A stretch of 64,000 nucleotides of DNA from Flavobacterium piscisymbiosum (GCF_020905295.1 NZ_JAJJMM010000001.1:2294001-2358000); one strand, 5' to 3'; shown: positions 53,559-62,624, numbered from the stretch's first letter. Numbers and translations are program-made. The notes: generated by a model not told the origin, from the letters alone.

Positions 53559-53690
53559 GCTAACAGCCGTTTGGCTAGATTGGGTTTTTATGCTGAATTT
53601 AAAGATAGTTTTGTGTTTGTAAAATTATGTTCAACCGAAAAATCTCGCATCTTTAATCCCCAACCTCGCCAAGCGCCAGAACGTTATAGC
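53559..53690 (+). other. attC-like site (132-bp imperfect palindrome) after cassette gene 2
   Basis: Left arm GCTAACAGCCGTTTGGC (53559-53575); right arm GCCAAGCGCCAGAACGTTATAGC region (53668-53690), which pairs with it imperfectly. The inner parts also pair: AGATTGGGTTTTTATGC against GCATCTTTAATCCCC then AACCTC. Outer cores GCTAAC / GTTATAGC are like integron recombination-site cores (RYYYAAC / GTTRRRY), though not exact. No integrase gene is in the window. Confidence 0.5.
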
Positions 53691-53715
53691 CAATGGTGCA
53701 AAAATCGAAACAACA

Positions 53716-54093
53716 ATGAAAATCCCGACAATACACGGATATATCGACAGAAGAATTTTAATCAACTTCACAGCTGACCCAAAATCGGTGGAGAAAATTA
53801 TTCCGTTTCCTTTTAGGCCAAAACTATACAAAGACAAAGCTATCGTTGGAATTTGCTTAATCAGACTGAAAAACATAAAACCAAAAGGATTTCCTGACTT
53901 TGTTGGTGTAAACTCTGAAAATGGCGCTCACAGAATTGCAGTGGAATGGGATGAAAATGGTGAAACAAAATCAGGAGTTTATATTCCAATATCACGCTCT
54001 TCATCAAGTGTAGGTATTGATCCCGTTAGATTATCTATAGGAAAAGGTGTAATTGAAAAAGATGCAAAAAGTGCAAGTATACAAAGTCAATAA
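53716..54093 (+). pseudogene. Truncated DUF2071-family gene
   Basis: The ORF encodes 125 residues. Residues 1-95 (YIDRRILINFTADPKSVEKI then IPFPFRPKLYKDKAIVGICL, and GAHRIAVEWDENGETKSGVY) match the N-terminal part of DUF2071 (acetoacetate-decarboxylase-like fold), which usually runs to about 230-250 residues. After YIPISRSSSS the sequence becomes unrelated and stops. It starts 26 bp after the attC-like site, in cassette-gene position. Probably a decayed or chimeric gene. Confidence 0.65.
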
Positions 54094-54100
54094 TTGAAAT

Positions 54101-54661
54101 ATGAAAAGGAGACTAATTTTGTTTGGATTAATTATAATTATTTGTACTTCAGTAACAAAATATACTTATTTAGAAAATCAAGATGATAAAGTTCTTTGGT
54201 CTAGTAAAAGAAAATTAGTTTGGGGTGATTTCACAGGGGCTATTCCTGAAACAACAGAACCATTCGTGAAAGCTATAACAGGATATTCTATTAAACTAAA
54301 GTACGAACGTTTAGATGATATTGTATTAAATTATAAAGTCGAAAATTATTTTATAAAAAGTAAATCTTGGACTATTACTACAGATACTCAAACTTTAGCA
54401 CACGAACAACTCCATTTTGACATTGCTGAATTATATGCAAGAAAAATTAGAAAATCATTTGACAGTCTGGTGGTTAAAAATAATAATAATGTTTATATCT
54501 ACAATGAAATTTACAATTTAAATATTTCAAAATGTGATAAATACCAATATTTATATGACCACCAAGTTTCTGGTAATTTTAAAAATCAGCAACAATGGTT
54601 CAAGAAGATCGGAACTGAATTATTAAGATTGAAGAAATATGAATATATTCCAGAAAAATAA
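54101..54661 (+). CDS. DUF922-like predicted zinc protease
   Basis: 186 residues with an N-terminal signal anchor (LILFGLIIIICTSVTKY). Motif TLAHEQLHFDIAELYARKIRK (HExxH with a following Asp/Glu helix, about residues 104-124) and WSSKRKLVWGDFTGAIP near the start are typical of DUF922-like proteins of Bacteroidota. The family is thought to be metal-dependent proteases, without proven activity here. It starts 8 bp after the truncated DUF2071 gene. A terminator follows. Confidence 0.7.
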   Translation: MKRRLILFGLIIIICTSVTKYTYLENQDDKVLWSSKRKLVWGDFTGAIPETTEPFVKAITGYSIKLKYERLDDIVLNYKVENYFIKSKSWTITTDTQTLAHEQLHFDIAELYARKIRKSFDSLVVKNNNNVYIYNEIYNLNISKCDKYQYLYDHQVSGNFKNQQQWFKKIGTELLRLKKYEYIPEK

Positions 54662-54703
54662 TGGTTATAGAAAAAAGAATTCCGCTATCCGAAGTCTTCT
54701 CAT

Positions 54704-54740
54704 AAAAAACTGCGCAAATGTCTAACTTTGCGCTTTTTTT
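54704..54740 (+). terminator. Terminator after the DUF922-like gene
   Basis: Stem AAAAACTGCGCAAA / CTTTGCGCTTTTTTT, nearly the same hairpin as after the M13 gene (33071-33110). Confidence 0.75.
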
Positions 54741-54784
54741 GCAAATATTAAATTTTATTTCAACTTTTATAAATTATTATAATG

Positions 54785-54818
54785 AAAAAAGCTCCAGATT
54801 TTTGTGAAGCTTTTTGTC
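54785..54818 (-). terminator. Hairpin of the 14-copy terminator family
   Basis: AGCTCCAGA / TGTGAAGCT with a changed loop, before remnant 3. Confidence 0.6.
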
Positions 54819-54888
54819 TTAGTAGTTCGCCCCGGCGAAGACTCGAACCTGTGTCCGCGGCGGCGGATATAAGCCCGATGAGCTGAAA
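54819..54888 (-). pseudogene. Decayed initiator-tRNA remnant 3
   Basis: Keeps TTAGTAG, GACTCGAACCTGTG and ATAAGCCCGATGAGCTG and the GC-rich blocks TTCGCCCCGGCGAA and TCCGCGGCGGCGGA. It is followed by TTTATTGCAT as is remnant 1 (TTTATTCCAT), showing common origin. Confidence 0.65.
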
Positions 54889-54898
54889 TTTATTGCAT

Positions 54899-54932
54899 AA
54901 AAAAAGCTCCAGATTTCTCTGAAGCTTTACTT
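54899..54932 (-). terminator. Terminator of tRNA-fMet, copy B
   Basis: AGCTCCAGA / TCTGAAGCT directly 3' of the tRNA on the minus strand, as for copy A. Confidence 0.8.
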
Positions 54933-54934
54933 AG

Positions 54935-55007
54935 TAGCGGGAACAGGACTCGAACCTGTGACCTTCGGGTTATGAGCCCGACGAGCTGCCTACTGCTCTA
55001 TCCCGCG
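54935..55007 (-). tRNA. Initiator tRNA-Met (CAT), copy B
   Basis: 73 nt, base for base the same as copy A at 34487-34559, with the initiator hallmarks (unpaired first acceptor position, GGG/CCC anticodon stem). The identity extends through the terminator and, with one change, to the -7 box. Confidence 0.95.
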
Positions 55008-55019
55008 ATGTTTCGAGTG

Positions 55020-55050
55020 CAAAGATACGCCGATTTTTAAGAAATCCAAC
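55020..55050 (-). promoter_or_regulatory. Promoter of tRNA-fMet copy B
   Basis: Minus strand: GTTG (-33, 55047-55050), 19-bp spacer, TATCTTTG (-7, 55020-55027). Confidence 0.8.
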
Positions 55051-55096
55051 GAAAACTTTAAAAAATGTTTTATTTTCTGTATTGAGTTGATATGAC

Positions 55097-55104
55097 TACC
55101 TTTG
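55097..55104 (+). promoter_or_regulatory. Candidate -7 element of era
   Basis: TACCTTTG, 19 bp before the era ATG; a TTTC lies 19 bp upstream at the -33 position. Confidence 0.5.
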
Positions 55105-55123
55105 CAAATTAAATAATACACAA

Positions 55124-56005
55124 ATGTCACATAAAGCAGGTTTTGTAAACATCATCGGGAATCCAAACGTTGGAAAATCAACATTGATGAACGCCTTTGT
55201 TGGGGAAAGATTATCTATCATTACATCAAAAGCACAAACAACTCGTCATCGTATTCTTGGAATCGTGAATGGCGAGGATTTTCAACTTATATTATCGGAT
55301 ACTCCCGGAATCATCAAACCCGCTTATGAAATGCAGGAATCGATGATGAACTTTGTAAAATCGGCTTTTGAAGATGCTGATATACTGGTTTATATGGTCG
55401 AAATAGGAGAGCAGGACTTAAAAGACGAGGCTTTCTTTAATAAAATCATTCATGCTAAAATTCCGGTTTTGTTATTGTTGAATAAAATCGACAACTCAAA
55501 TCAGGAACAATTAGAAGAGCAAGTAGCATTTTGGACAGCAAAAGTGCCAAATGCTGAAATTTTCCCAATCTCGGCTTTACAGAATTTTAATGTTCCGGAA
55601 GTTTTTGGAAGAATCATCGAATTGTTGCCGGAATCACCGGCATATTACCCAAAAGATCAATTAACAGACAAACCGGAACGTTTTTTCGTAAACGAAACCA
55701 TTCGTGAGAAAATCTTACTGAACTATAGCAAAGAGATTCCGTACGCGGTTGAAATCGTAACGGAAGAATTTTTTGAAGACGAAAAAATTATCAGAATTCG
55801 TTCGATCATTATGGTAGAACGCGAAACTCAAAAAGGAATTATTATTGGACATAAAGGTGCGGCTTTGAAAAAAGTAGGAACCGATGCTCGTGCTGATTTA
55901 GAAAAGTTCTTCGGGAAACAAATACATATTGAACTGGTTGTAAAAGTGAACAAAAACTGGAGAAGCAATGCCAATATGCTGAAACGTTTTGGATATAATC
56001 AATAA
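55124..56005 (+). CDS. era: GTPase Era
   Basis: 293 residues. G1 GNPNVGKST, G3 DTPGI, G4 NKID (LLLNKIDNSNQ), then a C-terminal KH domain with IIGHKGAALKKVGTDARADL. Era binds 16S rRNA and supports small-subunit assembly and the cell cycle. Its length and motif order are standard. It is followed by a 27-bp gap and an unknown gene on the same strand. Confidence 0.97.
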   Translation: MSHKAGFVNIIGNPNVGKSTLMNAFVGERLSIITSKAQTTRHRILGIVNGEDFQLILSDTPGIIKPAYEMQESMMNFVKSAFEDADILVYMVEIGEQDLKDEAFFNKIIHAKIPVLLLLNKIDNSNQEQLEEQVAFWTAKVPNAEIFPISALQNFNVPEVFGRIIELLPESPAYYPKDQLTDKPERFFVNETIREKILLNYSKEIPYAVEIVTEEFFEDEKIIRIRSIIMVERETQKGIIIGHKGAALKKVGTDARADLEKFFGKQIHIELVVKVNKNWRSNANMLKRFGYNQ

Positions 56006-56032
56006 TTTTTTCTAAACGCCAGATCATAATTT

Positions 56033-57031
56033 ATGCAAGTTTCAACGAAGTATTCAATACCAATATGTTTGGGACTTATAGTGATTGTGGGTTTGGCTCG
56101 TCTTTTTGGTACAGAAGAGAAAGCAATTCCCTCTAAACCTGTAATCAAAAAAACGGAAACTATTGTAGAGAAAGATTCTGTAGCTTTTGATACAATGGCT
56201 TGTTGTGATCAAGAAGTGAGATTGTTTTTAAGCGAATTCATAAAGCAATTCCAGACCAATAAGGCTTCAAATATTAATAAGTTCATTGATAAATCTAACG
56301 GATTGGCCATATTTGTGAAAGATGGCTATTATCCTATTTTAAGCTTTCCTAATAAAATTGATGACTGGATCGAATGGTTTGATTTTAAAATCTATGAGAA
56401 TATAGAATTTGGAAAATTTCCTGAATATCTGGGAGACGGCGAATTTAAAAAGACAGGTTTTTATTATGTGAAATACCAGAATAAATTCCGTTTGGATGAT
56501 TTTGAAGATACTTATAGTAATCGGTCAGATGAGTATAAAAAGCCATTTCGAAAGCTTGAAAAGTTATGCAATTACAGAGCCGATGTAATGTCGATAGATA
56601 AAAGCAGGGTTTTGACATTGTATTTTAGTATTCATAAAAATAATAAATATTTGGTTGGAATTACTCAGGATGCTGTAGATGATGTTTTGTACACAGCTCC
56701 GGAAAAAGAGTTTGTGCCAATAGATACAGAAAAGCAAGTCGAGGCGTTTTTATCAAATAACAGAAGGTTTTGCGATGTAGAGAATAAAGCATATGTTGAT
56801 TTTGATAAAAAAGAACTTCTATACTGGGATTTTGGTGATGAGCCTTTTCCGTTTAGTAAATATAAAATAGGTCCTTTGAATGTTATTTCGGCAAAAATTA
56901 AAATTCGGGATATTACATTTTTTAATGTAAAGGAAGACGATGGACTTACTTTAAAATTATCCAATAAAGGTGATTTTAGTTCTTACAGAATGGGAGCAAG
57001 GCCGCAATATATTTATGAAAAGTGTAAATAA
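56033..57031 (+). CDS. Membrane-anchored protein of unknown function
   Basis: 332 residues. An N-terminal signal anchor (YSIPICLGLIVIVGLARLFG) is followed by a basic/acidic linker and a soluble domain rich in Phe, Tyr and Lys. Two Cys sit next to each other in TMACCDQEV near residue 60. No family recognised. It lies between era and der, 27 bp after era, and may be co-transcribed with it. Confidence 0.6.
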   Translation: MQVSTKYSIPICLGLIVIVGLARLFGTEEKAIPSKPVIKKTETIVEKDSVAFDTMACCDQEVRLFLSEFIKQFQTNKASNINKFIDKSNGLAIFVKDGYYPILSFPNKIDDWIEWFDFKIYENIEFGKFPEYLGDGEFKKTGFYYVKYQNKFRLDDFEDTYSNRSDEYKKPFRKLEKLCNYRADVMSIDKSRVLTLYFSIHKNNKYLVGITQDAVDDVLYTAPEKEFVPIDTEKQVEAFLSNNRRFCDVENKAYVDFDKKELLYWDFGDEPFPFSKYKIGPLNVISAKIKIRDITFFNVKEDDGLTLKLSNKGDFSSYRMGARPQYIYEKCK

Positions 57032-57150
57032 TTTCAGAAATACTTAGTTGGAAATTAAGAGGTTGAAGTTTTTCTAGAGGTTGTAAAATAGATTGTTGAT
57101 ACAAAACAATTATTAATTTTTGATGTTGACTGAATTTCTTTATACCCCGA

Positions 57151-57243
57151 AACCCTAGCCCTGATAGAAGTGGAAATCCTTTTTCTGGCTGCTGCCAGCC
57201 AGGAAAAGATTGAAACGGATAGCAGGAAACAGCTCCCGAAAAT
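57151..57243 (-). repeat. Interspersed element, copy 3 (inverted, short)
   Basis: On the minus strand it begins GAGCTGTTTCCTGCTATCCG then TTTCAATC, and ends CTATCAGGGCTAGGG, the same ends as copies 1 and 2. The hairpin here is AATCTTTTCCTGGCTG paired with CAGCCAGAAAAAGGATT, again unrelated in sequence to the hairpins of the other copies. With AT-rich DNA and the der promoter it fills 57032-57411. Confidence 0.7.
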
Positions 57244-57306
57244 AACAAGAATAACAATAAAAATCTTAGGTACTTAGAAACTTAGCGACTTAGTCACTTT
57301 TTTAAC

Positions 57307-57314
57307 TACCTTTG
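57307..57314 (+). promoter_or_regulatory. Candidate -7 element of der
   Basis: TACCTTTG, an exact TAnnTTTG, 98 bp before the ATG. The -33 box is weak. Confidence 0.4.
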
Positions 57315-57411
57315 CAAAAAATTAAAATTAAGCATTTTGGATTACAAGGGATTAGGTTTTTAGGGAACTAAAAATCTGAAATCTAAAATCTGAGATCTAA
57401 AATTCAAAGAA

Positions 57412-58722
57412 ATGAATAACATTGTTGCGATAGTAGGAAGACCTAATGTAGGGAAATCAACCCTTTTTAATAGGCTGATACAAAGAAGAGAAGCTATTGT
57501 AGATTCTGTATCTGGGGTTACCCGTGATAGAAACTATGGTAAAAGCGAGTGGAACGGAAAAGAGTTTTCTGTAATTGATACCGGTGGATACGTTCGCGGA
57601 TCTGATGACGTATTTGAAGGTGAAATTCGTAAACAAGTGGAGCTTGCTATCGACGAAGCTGATGTTATTATTTTTGTGGTAGATGTTGAGGAAGGAATTA
57701 CACCAATGGATGATGTTGTTGCGCGTTTATTGCGTAAAGTGACAAAACCGGTTTTATTGGCTGTAAATAAGGTAGATAACGCAATGCGTGAAAAAGATGC
57801 AATTGAGTTTTATAACCTTGGTTTAGGTGAATATTTTACGTTTGCGAGTATATCGGGAAGTGGAACAGGAGATTTATTAGATGCTTTAATTGACTCTTTT
57901 CCAGAAAAACCAGAACCAGTTCAGGAAGAAGTAGTTTTACCTCGTTTTGCTGTTGTAGGGCGTCCGAATGCTGGTAAATCTAGTTTTATCAATGCACTTA
58001 TTGGTAAAGAACGTTTTATGGTAACGGATATTGCTGGAACTACACGTGATGCAATTGATACAAAATTTGATCGTTTTGGTTTTGAATTTAACCTGGTTGA
58101 TACTGCGGGAATCCGTCGTAAAGCTAAAGTGAAAGAAGATTTAGAGTTTTACTCAGTTATGCGTTCTGTACGTGCGATTGAGCATGCTGATATTTGTATT
58201 TTGGTTATTGATGCAACACGTGGATTTGAAGGTCAGGATCAAAGTATTTTTTGGCTGGCAGAGAAAAACCGTAAAGGTGTTGTAATCTTAGTAAACAAAT
58301 GGGATTTGGTAGAAAAAGATACCATGTCGACTCGTGATTACGAAGAGAAAATCAAGAAAGAATTAATGCCTTTTACTGATGTGCCAATTTTGTTCGTTTC
58401 GGCTTTAACGAAACAACGTTTATTGAAAGCATTAGAAGCTACGGTTACGGTTTTTGAAAATAGAAAACAAAGAATCCCAACTTCTAAATTCAACGAATTT
58501 ATGCTGAAGGTGATCGAAGCTTATCCGCCACCAGCGACAAAAGGTAAATATGTAAAAATTAAATATTGTATGCAGTTGCCAACTTTAACGCCTCAGTTTG
58601 TGTTTTTTGCCAATATGCCACAATATGTTAAAGAACCATATAAAAGATATCTTGAAAATAAAATTAGAGAAAATTGGGACTTTTCAGGAGTGCCGATCGA
58701 TATTTATATTAGAGAAAAATAA
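57412..58722 (+). CDS. der: GTPase Der (EngA)
   Basis: 436 residues with two tandem G domains: first GRPNVGKST with DTGGYV and NKVDNA; second GRPNAGKSS with DTAGIRR and [10 protein letters not shown]-terminal KH-like domain follows (residues about 355-436). Der acts in large ribosomal subunit assembly. Terminator right after the gene. Confidence 0.97.
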   Translation: MNNIVAIVGRPNVGKSTLFNRLIQRREAIVDSVSGVTRDRNYGKSEWNGKEFSVIDTGGYVRGSDDVFEGEIRKQVELAIDEADVIIFVVDVEEGITPMDDVVARLLRKVTKPVLLAVNKVDNAMREKDAIEFYNLGLGEYFTFASISGSGTGDLLDALIDSFPEKPEPVQEEVVLPRFAVVGRPNAGKSSFINALIGKERFMVTDIAGTTRDAIDTKFDRFGFEFNLVDTAGIRRKAKVKEDLEFYSVMRSVRAIEHADICILVIDATRGFEGQDQSIFWLAEKNRKGVVILVNKWDLVEKDTMSTRDYEEKIKKELMPFTDVPILFVSALTKQRLLKALEATVTVFENRKQRIPTSKFNEFMLKVIEAYPPPATKGKYVKIKYCMQLPTLTPQFVFFANMPQYVKEPYKRYLENKIRENWDFSGVPIDIYIREK

Positions 58723-58726
58723 AAGT

Positions 58727-58756
58727 AAAAGTCCTCAGAAATGGGGACTTTTTTTA
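58727..58756 (+). terminator. Terminator of der
   Basis: Stem AAAAGTCCTCA / TGGGGACTTTTT plus T-tract. Confidence 0.75.
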
Positions 58757-58878
58757 TGTCTTTTTATTAATCCAAATATTTTTATCAAGGTTAATGGCAC
58801 ACTGTTTGCGTAAATGTTGAGCTTACAATTAAACCTTTTGACTCTACTCGAGTCTTACTATTTTTAACCAACCATTTT

Positions 58879-61641
58879 ATGACCAAAATTTATTATTTTC
58901 TAATTTTCTCGCTTTTTTGTTATTCGGCAAGTGCCCAGAATGAAATTGTCCTTAAAGGAACCGTTGTAGATATTAATACGCAATTACCGCTGGAGTTGGC
59001 AACTGTTTATTTTACAACCGTAAAAGATTCTACTGTAATCGAATATGCTACAACCGATAAAAACGGATCCTTTAGCATAAAAACCAAAAAATACGACAAG
59101 CCTATTTTCTTAAAGGTAAACTATATGGGTTATCAACCCTATTTTGAAGAAGAAAAAGGACTTCTGGAAAGCAAAGACTTTGGCAAATTGTATTTATTGG
59201 AAGCTGCAAATGCTTTGGATAATGTGGTGATAAAAAGTGAAGCTCCGCCTATTACCATAAAAAAAGATACTCTGGAGTTTAATGCCGCTTCGTACAAAGT
59301 AAGGCCAGATTCTAATGTAGAAACTTTGCTGAAACAATTGCCTGGTTTTGATGTGGGTACAGATGGTAAGGTTACTGTAAACGGACGCGAAGTAAATCAG
59401 GTTTTGGTAAACGGAAAAACATTTTTTGATAAAGATGGTGCCATTGCGTTGAAGAATCTGCCGGCAGAAATCATTAAAAAAATTCAGGTTTCAGATTTTA
59501 AAACTAAGAAAGAAGAACTTTCGAAGCAGGAATCGACTTCGGATTATTCGAGTATAAATATCACAATTGACGAAAAGAAAAATAAAGGTTATTTCGGGAA
59601 AATTCTTGGAGGATATGGCTCTGATGATCGTTACGAAAGCAGTCTTTTATTGAATTATTTCAACAATAAGCAAAAGATCAGTGTTTTAGCTTCATCCAAC
59701 AATATCAATTCTACAGGTTTTGCAATGGATGAGGTATTTGATAATATGGGAGGCGGCCGAAATGCAAAAGGCAACAGTGGAGGCGGCGGCAGTTCAGGAA
59801 GTGGTAAAGGTATCACGCAGTCGAATTTAGTAGGACTTAATTATTCTGATGACTGGTCGGAAAAATTGATGGCAATGGGAAGTTATAATTTTTCGAATTC
59901 AATTAATAATAACGATAGTAAATCTGATCAGGTTAGTTTTTTACCAACCGGAAATATTGCCACTTCATCAGATTCTAAAACAAGAAATGAAAATACAGGA
60001 AATAACGTAAATTTTGAATTAGAATATAAAATTGATCCCACAACGAGATTGGTTGTGGTACCAAAATTCAATCAATCCCGTTCGAATAGTAATTCGACTT
60101 CTTCTAGTTTTTCTGAGGATGAAAACGGCGAAGCTTTGAATGAAAGCACAGCCAAATCATATTCAGAAAGTGACAATACTACTTTTGGCAACACGATCAA
60201 CTTCAATAAAGCTTTTAAGAAAAAGGCCCGTAATTTTAGTGTTGTTTTTGATAATAACAATGCCAAAACAGATGCTGAGGCTTTGAATCTTTCTCAGACT
60301 ATTTTTTATAAGGATGCTAAGCCAAATGATGATCGTAATCAGAAAAGTAATAACAAAAATACTACTGATAATTATTCTCTTGAACTTGAATATACAGAGC
60401 CTGTAACAGATTCATTGAGAATAAGGTTTGGGTCTGATTTTGACTGGAACAAAGATATGAAAGACGTAAAAACATTCGATTTTGATGCTGCATCGCAATC
60501 GTACAGTAGTTTAAATGATTCTTTGAGCAATTATACGACTTCAAAGCAAAATTCGTTTAGTCCCAAAATTGGAATTACCTGGCAAAAAAGTAAATATACG
60601 GTCAATTTGAATTCGAGAACTTCCATTGTAGAGTTTGATAATCATTCGTTATATCTTAATAATGCAACCGATTTAAACAAACGATATGCTTTGCCATACG
60701 GAGATTTTCAGGTAAGGTATAAGTTTAGCCGTTCAAAGAATTTATCATTCAAATACGATTATTCAAATGCACTTCCTACAGCGGTTCAATTAATGCCGGT
60801 TTTAAATTTAACCAATCCATTAAATACCATAACAGGAAATCCTGATTTGAAGCCCATCGAAAAAAACAGTGCTAATTTTAGTTTTAGAAATTACGATTTC
60901 CGTACGCGTTCCGGTTACAGTTTGTATGTAAAAGGAGATTATTATAATAACGATGTGGTTTCGACTTCTATTTATGACGATAGCGGAAAAAGAACTACTA
61001 CTTATGTAAATATTTCGGGAACTTATATGGCTTCGATTGGTGGAAACTGGAATCAATCGATAAAAAGAGACGCTCATGTTTTACGATATGGTTTTGGGTT
61101 AAACGGTAGTTATTCATTCGATAAAGGTTTTACCAATGCTATTTTGTACAATGCAAAATCTACGGCTGTAACGCCAAAAGTAAACTTGACTTATGAATAT
61201 GGAGAATTGCTTATTATCTCGCCATCGTATAGTTTATCATACAATCAGACCAATTATGAAAACTCTTCGAGAGATGCCAGTTCGAATGTAGTACACAGAA
61301 TCAATTTGCAAACGACAAGTTATTGGCCAGCCAACTTAATTTTCGGAAATGATTTTGGATACACTTACAATTCAAGTATTTCGAGCAACTTCAAAAAAGA
61401 TTTCTATTTGTGGAATACCAGTTTATCTTACGGATTTTTTGATAAAAAAGTCTACGCAAAAGTGAAAGTTTATGATGTTTTAAATCAGAATCAAAGTGCT
61501 ACAAGAACTATTTCGGCAACCTCTATTCGTGATGAAGAAAATACCGTACTGAAACGTTATGTAATGTTCTCTGTAAGTTATAAAATAGGAAACTTTGCCG
61601 GTGCTGAAAAAGGAGGGAAGAAGAGACAGAGAATGGATTAG
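58879..61641 (+). CDS. TonB-dependent-receptor-like outer-membrane protein
   Basis: 920 residues with a signal peptide (LIFSLFCYSASAQ). Residues about 22-110 form a carboxypeptidase-like regulatory domain (IVLKGTVVDINTQLPLELAT then VYFTTVKDSTV, DKNGSFSIKT). A plug-like region follows (PDSNVETLLKQLPGFDVGTD, VNGREVNQVLVNGKTFFD; about 150-195). The rest is a beta-barrel ending in KIGNFAGAEKGGKKRQRMD. The last residues do not include the usual terminal aromatic, which is odd for a barrel. Function: uptake or surface role, substrate unknown. No SusD partner is adjacent. Confidence 0.85.
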   Translation: MTKIYYFLIFSLFCYSASAQNEIVLKGTVVDINTQLPLELATVYFTTVKDSTVIEYATTDKNGSFSIKTKKYDKPIFLKVNYMGYQPYFEEEKGLLESKDFGKLYLLEAANALDNVVIKSEAPPITIKKDTLEFNAASYKVRPDSNVETLLKQLPGFDVGTDGKVTVNGREVNQVLVNGKTFFDKDGAIALKNLPAEIIKKIQVSDFKTKKEELSKQESTSDYSSINITIDEKKNKGYFGKILGGYGSDDRYESSLLLNYFNNKQKISVLASSNNINSTGFAMDEVFDNMGGGRNAKGNSGGGGSSGSGKGITQSNLVGLNYSDDWSEKLMAMGSYNFSNSINNNDSKSDQVSFLPTGNIATSSDSKTRNENTGNNVNFELEYKIDPTTRLVVVPKFNQSRSNSNSTSSSFSEDENGEALNESTAKSYSESDNTTFGNTINFNKAFKKKARNFSVVFDNNNAKTDAEALNLSQTIFYKDAKPNDDRNQKSNNKNTTDNYSLELEYTEPVTDSLRIRFGSDFDWNKDMKDVKTFDFDAASQSYSSLNDSLSNYTTSKQNSFSPKIGITWQKSKYTVNLNSRTSIVEFDNHSLYLNNATDLNKRYALPYGDFQVRYKFSRSKNLSFKYDYSNALPTAVQLMPVLNLTNPLNTITGNPDLKPIEKNSANFSFRNYDFRTRSGYSLYVKGDYYNNDVVSTSIYDDSGKRTTTYVNISGTYMASIGGNWNQSIKRDAHVLRYGFGLNGSYSFDKGFTNAILYNAKSTAVTPKVNLTYEYGELLIISPSYSLSYNQTNYENSSRDASSNVVHRINLQTTSYWPANLIFGNDFGYTYNSSISSNFKKDFYLWNTSLSYGFFDKKVYAKVKVYDVLNQNQSATRTISATSIRDEENTVLKRYVMFSVSYKIGNFAGAEKGGKKRQRMD

Positions 61642-61718
61642 AAAAAGGTTCAGAGTTTCAAAGTGACAGAGGTTCAAAGGTTTTAATGTAGAGACGCACA
61701 GCAGTGGAATTTTATTTT

Positions 61719-62462
61719 CTAAATCCTTGGTTTCCTATTTATTCTATGATAAACAGTAAATCTGATAATATCGCGATCATAAAAATCAATTCCGCTTGAA
61801 CGTCTTTGAAAACTTTTGAGGTAACCTAATTCCAAACCAATATTAGGATTAAAATGATAACGCAAAGCAGTATAAATTCGGTTTTGATCGAAAGTGTTTC
61901 TTTTATTGTCTTTTCCAAAATTGAACATTATTTCATCAGAAATTGTTCCTTTTAGACTTCGTTTATCCTTTTTCCAAAGATCAAATGTTGCTTGTAATCT
62001 GTATCTAAATCGATACGCAAAAGAAAAATCATCCTGTAATGCTGTTTTATTTGCTTTCTGGATAAAACGTTCTTCGAGCTGAAAACGGTTATGAAAAGTA
62101 ACTTTAGCAATCTCATTAATAAAAGTAGCATCTTGCTGAATGCGATACTCAGGAACAGAATAATCAGGATCAATGTGAGGGTCTTGCGTGTTCACATTAA
62201 AATAAGCAAAACCGCCACCTAAATCTATGTTTTTATGAATTCGATATCTTGCCTGAATTCTTAGAACAAATAAATTTTCATGCACGGGATTCAAAAAACT
62301 TCTGTTGTCGATCTCAGAATGTATTGCCCATTTTTCAGTAATCGGCAAAATATTGTAATATCTTATCCAGGTTAAGGTTTGCTGATCGGTCTTTTTCAGA
62401 CTTTGTGCCGATAAAAAAGGACTAATAAAAATAAAAAAGAGTAATAATTGGAGAACTTTCAT
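61719..62462 (-). CDS. DUF2490 family outer-membrane protein
   Basis: 247 residues with a signal peptide (LQLLLFFIFISPFLSAQ). The pattern QTLTWIRYYNILPITEKWAI then HSEIDNRSFLNPVHENLFVL, with alternating hydrophobic strands and many aromatic/charged pairs, is the DUF2490 family, which is thought to form an outer-membrane beta-barrel. It ends YDRDIIRFTVYHRINRKPRI. Function unknown. The gene is downstream of the truncated TonB receptor on the same strand. Confidence 0.85.
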   Translation of the reverse strand: MKVLQLLLFFIFISPFLSAQSLKKTDQQTLTWIRYYNILPITEKWAIHSEIDNRSFLNPVHENLFVLRIQARYRIHKNIDLGGGFAYFNVNTQDPHIDPDYSVPEYRIQQDATFINEIAKVTFHNRFQLEERFIQKANKTALQDDFSFAYRFRYRLQATFDLWKKDKRSLKGTISDEIMFNFGKDNKRNTFDQNRIYTALRYHFNPNIGLELGYLKSFQRRSSGIDFYDRDIIRFTVYHRINRKPRI

Positions 62463-62570
62463 TCAATTTGTATCAATTCAGGCTGCGAATATATACAAAT
62501 CAGAATAGATGTATCGAACAATAAAATTTGTTTTAAATTCTATTTTGTGATTTCATTTCATAAAAAAAAC

Positions 62571-62600
62571 GAGACAGATTTAAAAACCCGTCTCGTTTCA
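62571..62600 (-). terminator. Terminator of the TonB receptor gene
   Basis: Stem AACGAGAC / GTCTCGTT with the U-tract on the minus strand, just past the receptor stop. Confidence 0.75.
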
Positions 62601-62624
62601 TATATTTAAACTAACTAACTGTGG

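Noticed and set aside
47737..54661. Anti-phage defence island
   Set aside because: The accessory genes here show no nuclease, helicase, toxin-antitoxin or TIR/CBASS-type motif; the HExxH and DUF6314/DUF6794-like proteins do not support that reading.
28926..54932. CRISPR or small-RNA array formed by the recurring hairpin
   Set aside because: The copies are kilobases apart and each sits at a transcript end; they behave as terminators.
58879..61641. SusC of a polysaccharide-use locus
   Set aside because: No SusD-like lipoprotein or glycoside hydrolase is adjacent, and the flanking genes are der and a DUF2490 protein.
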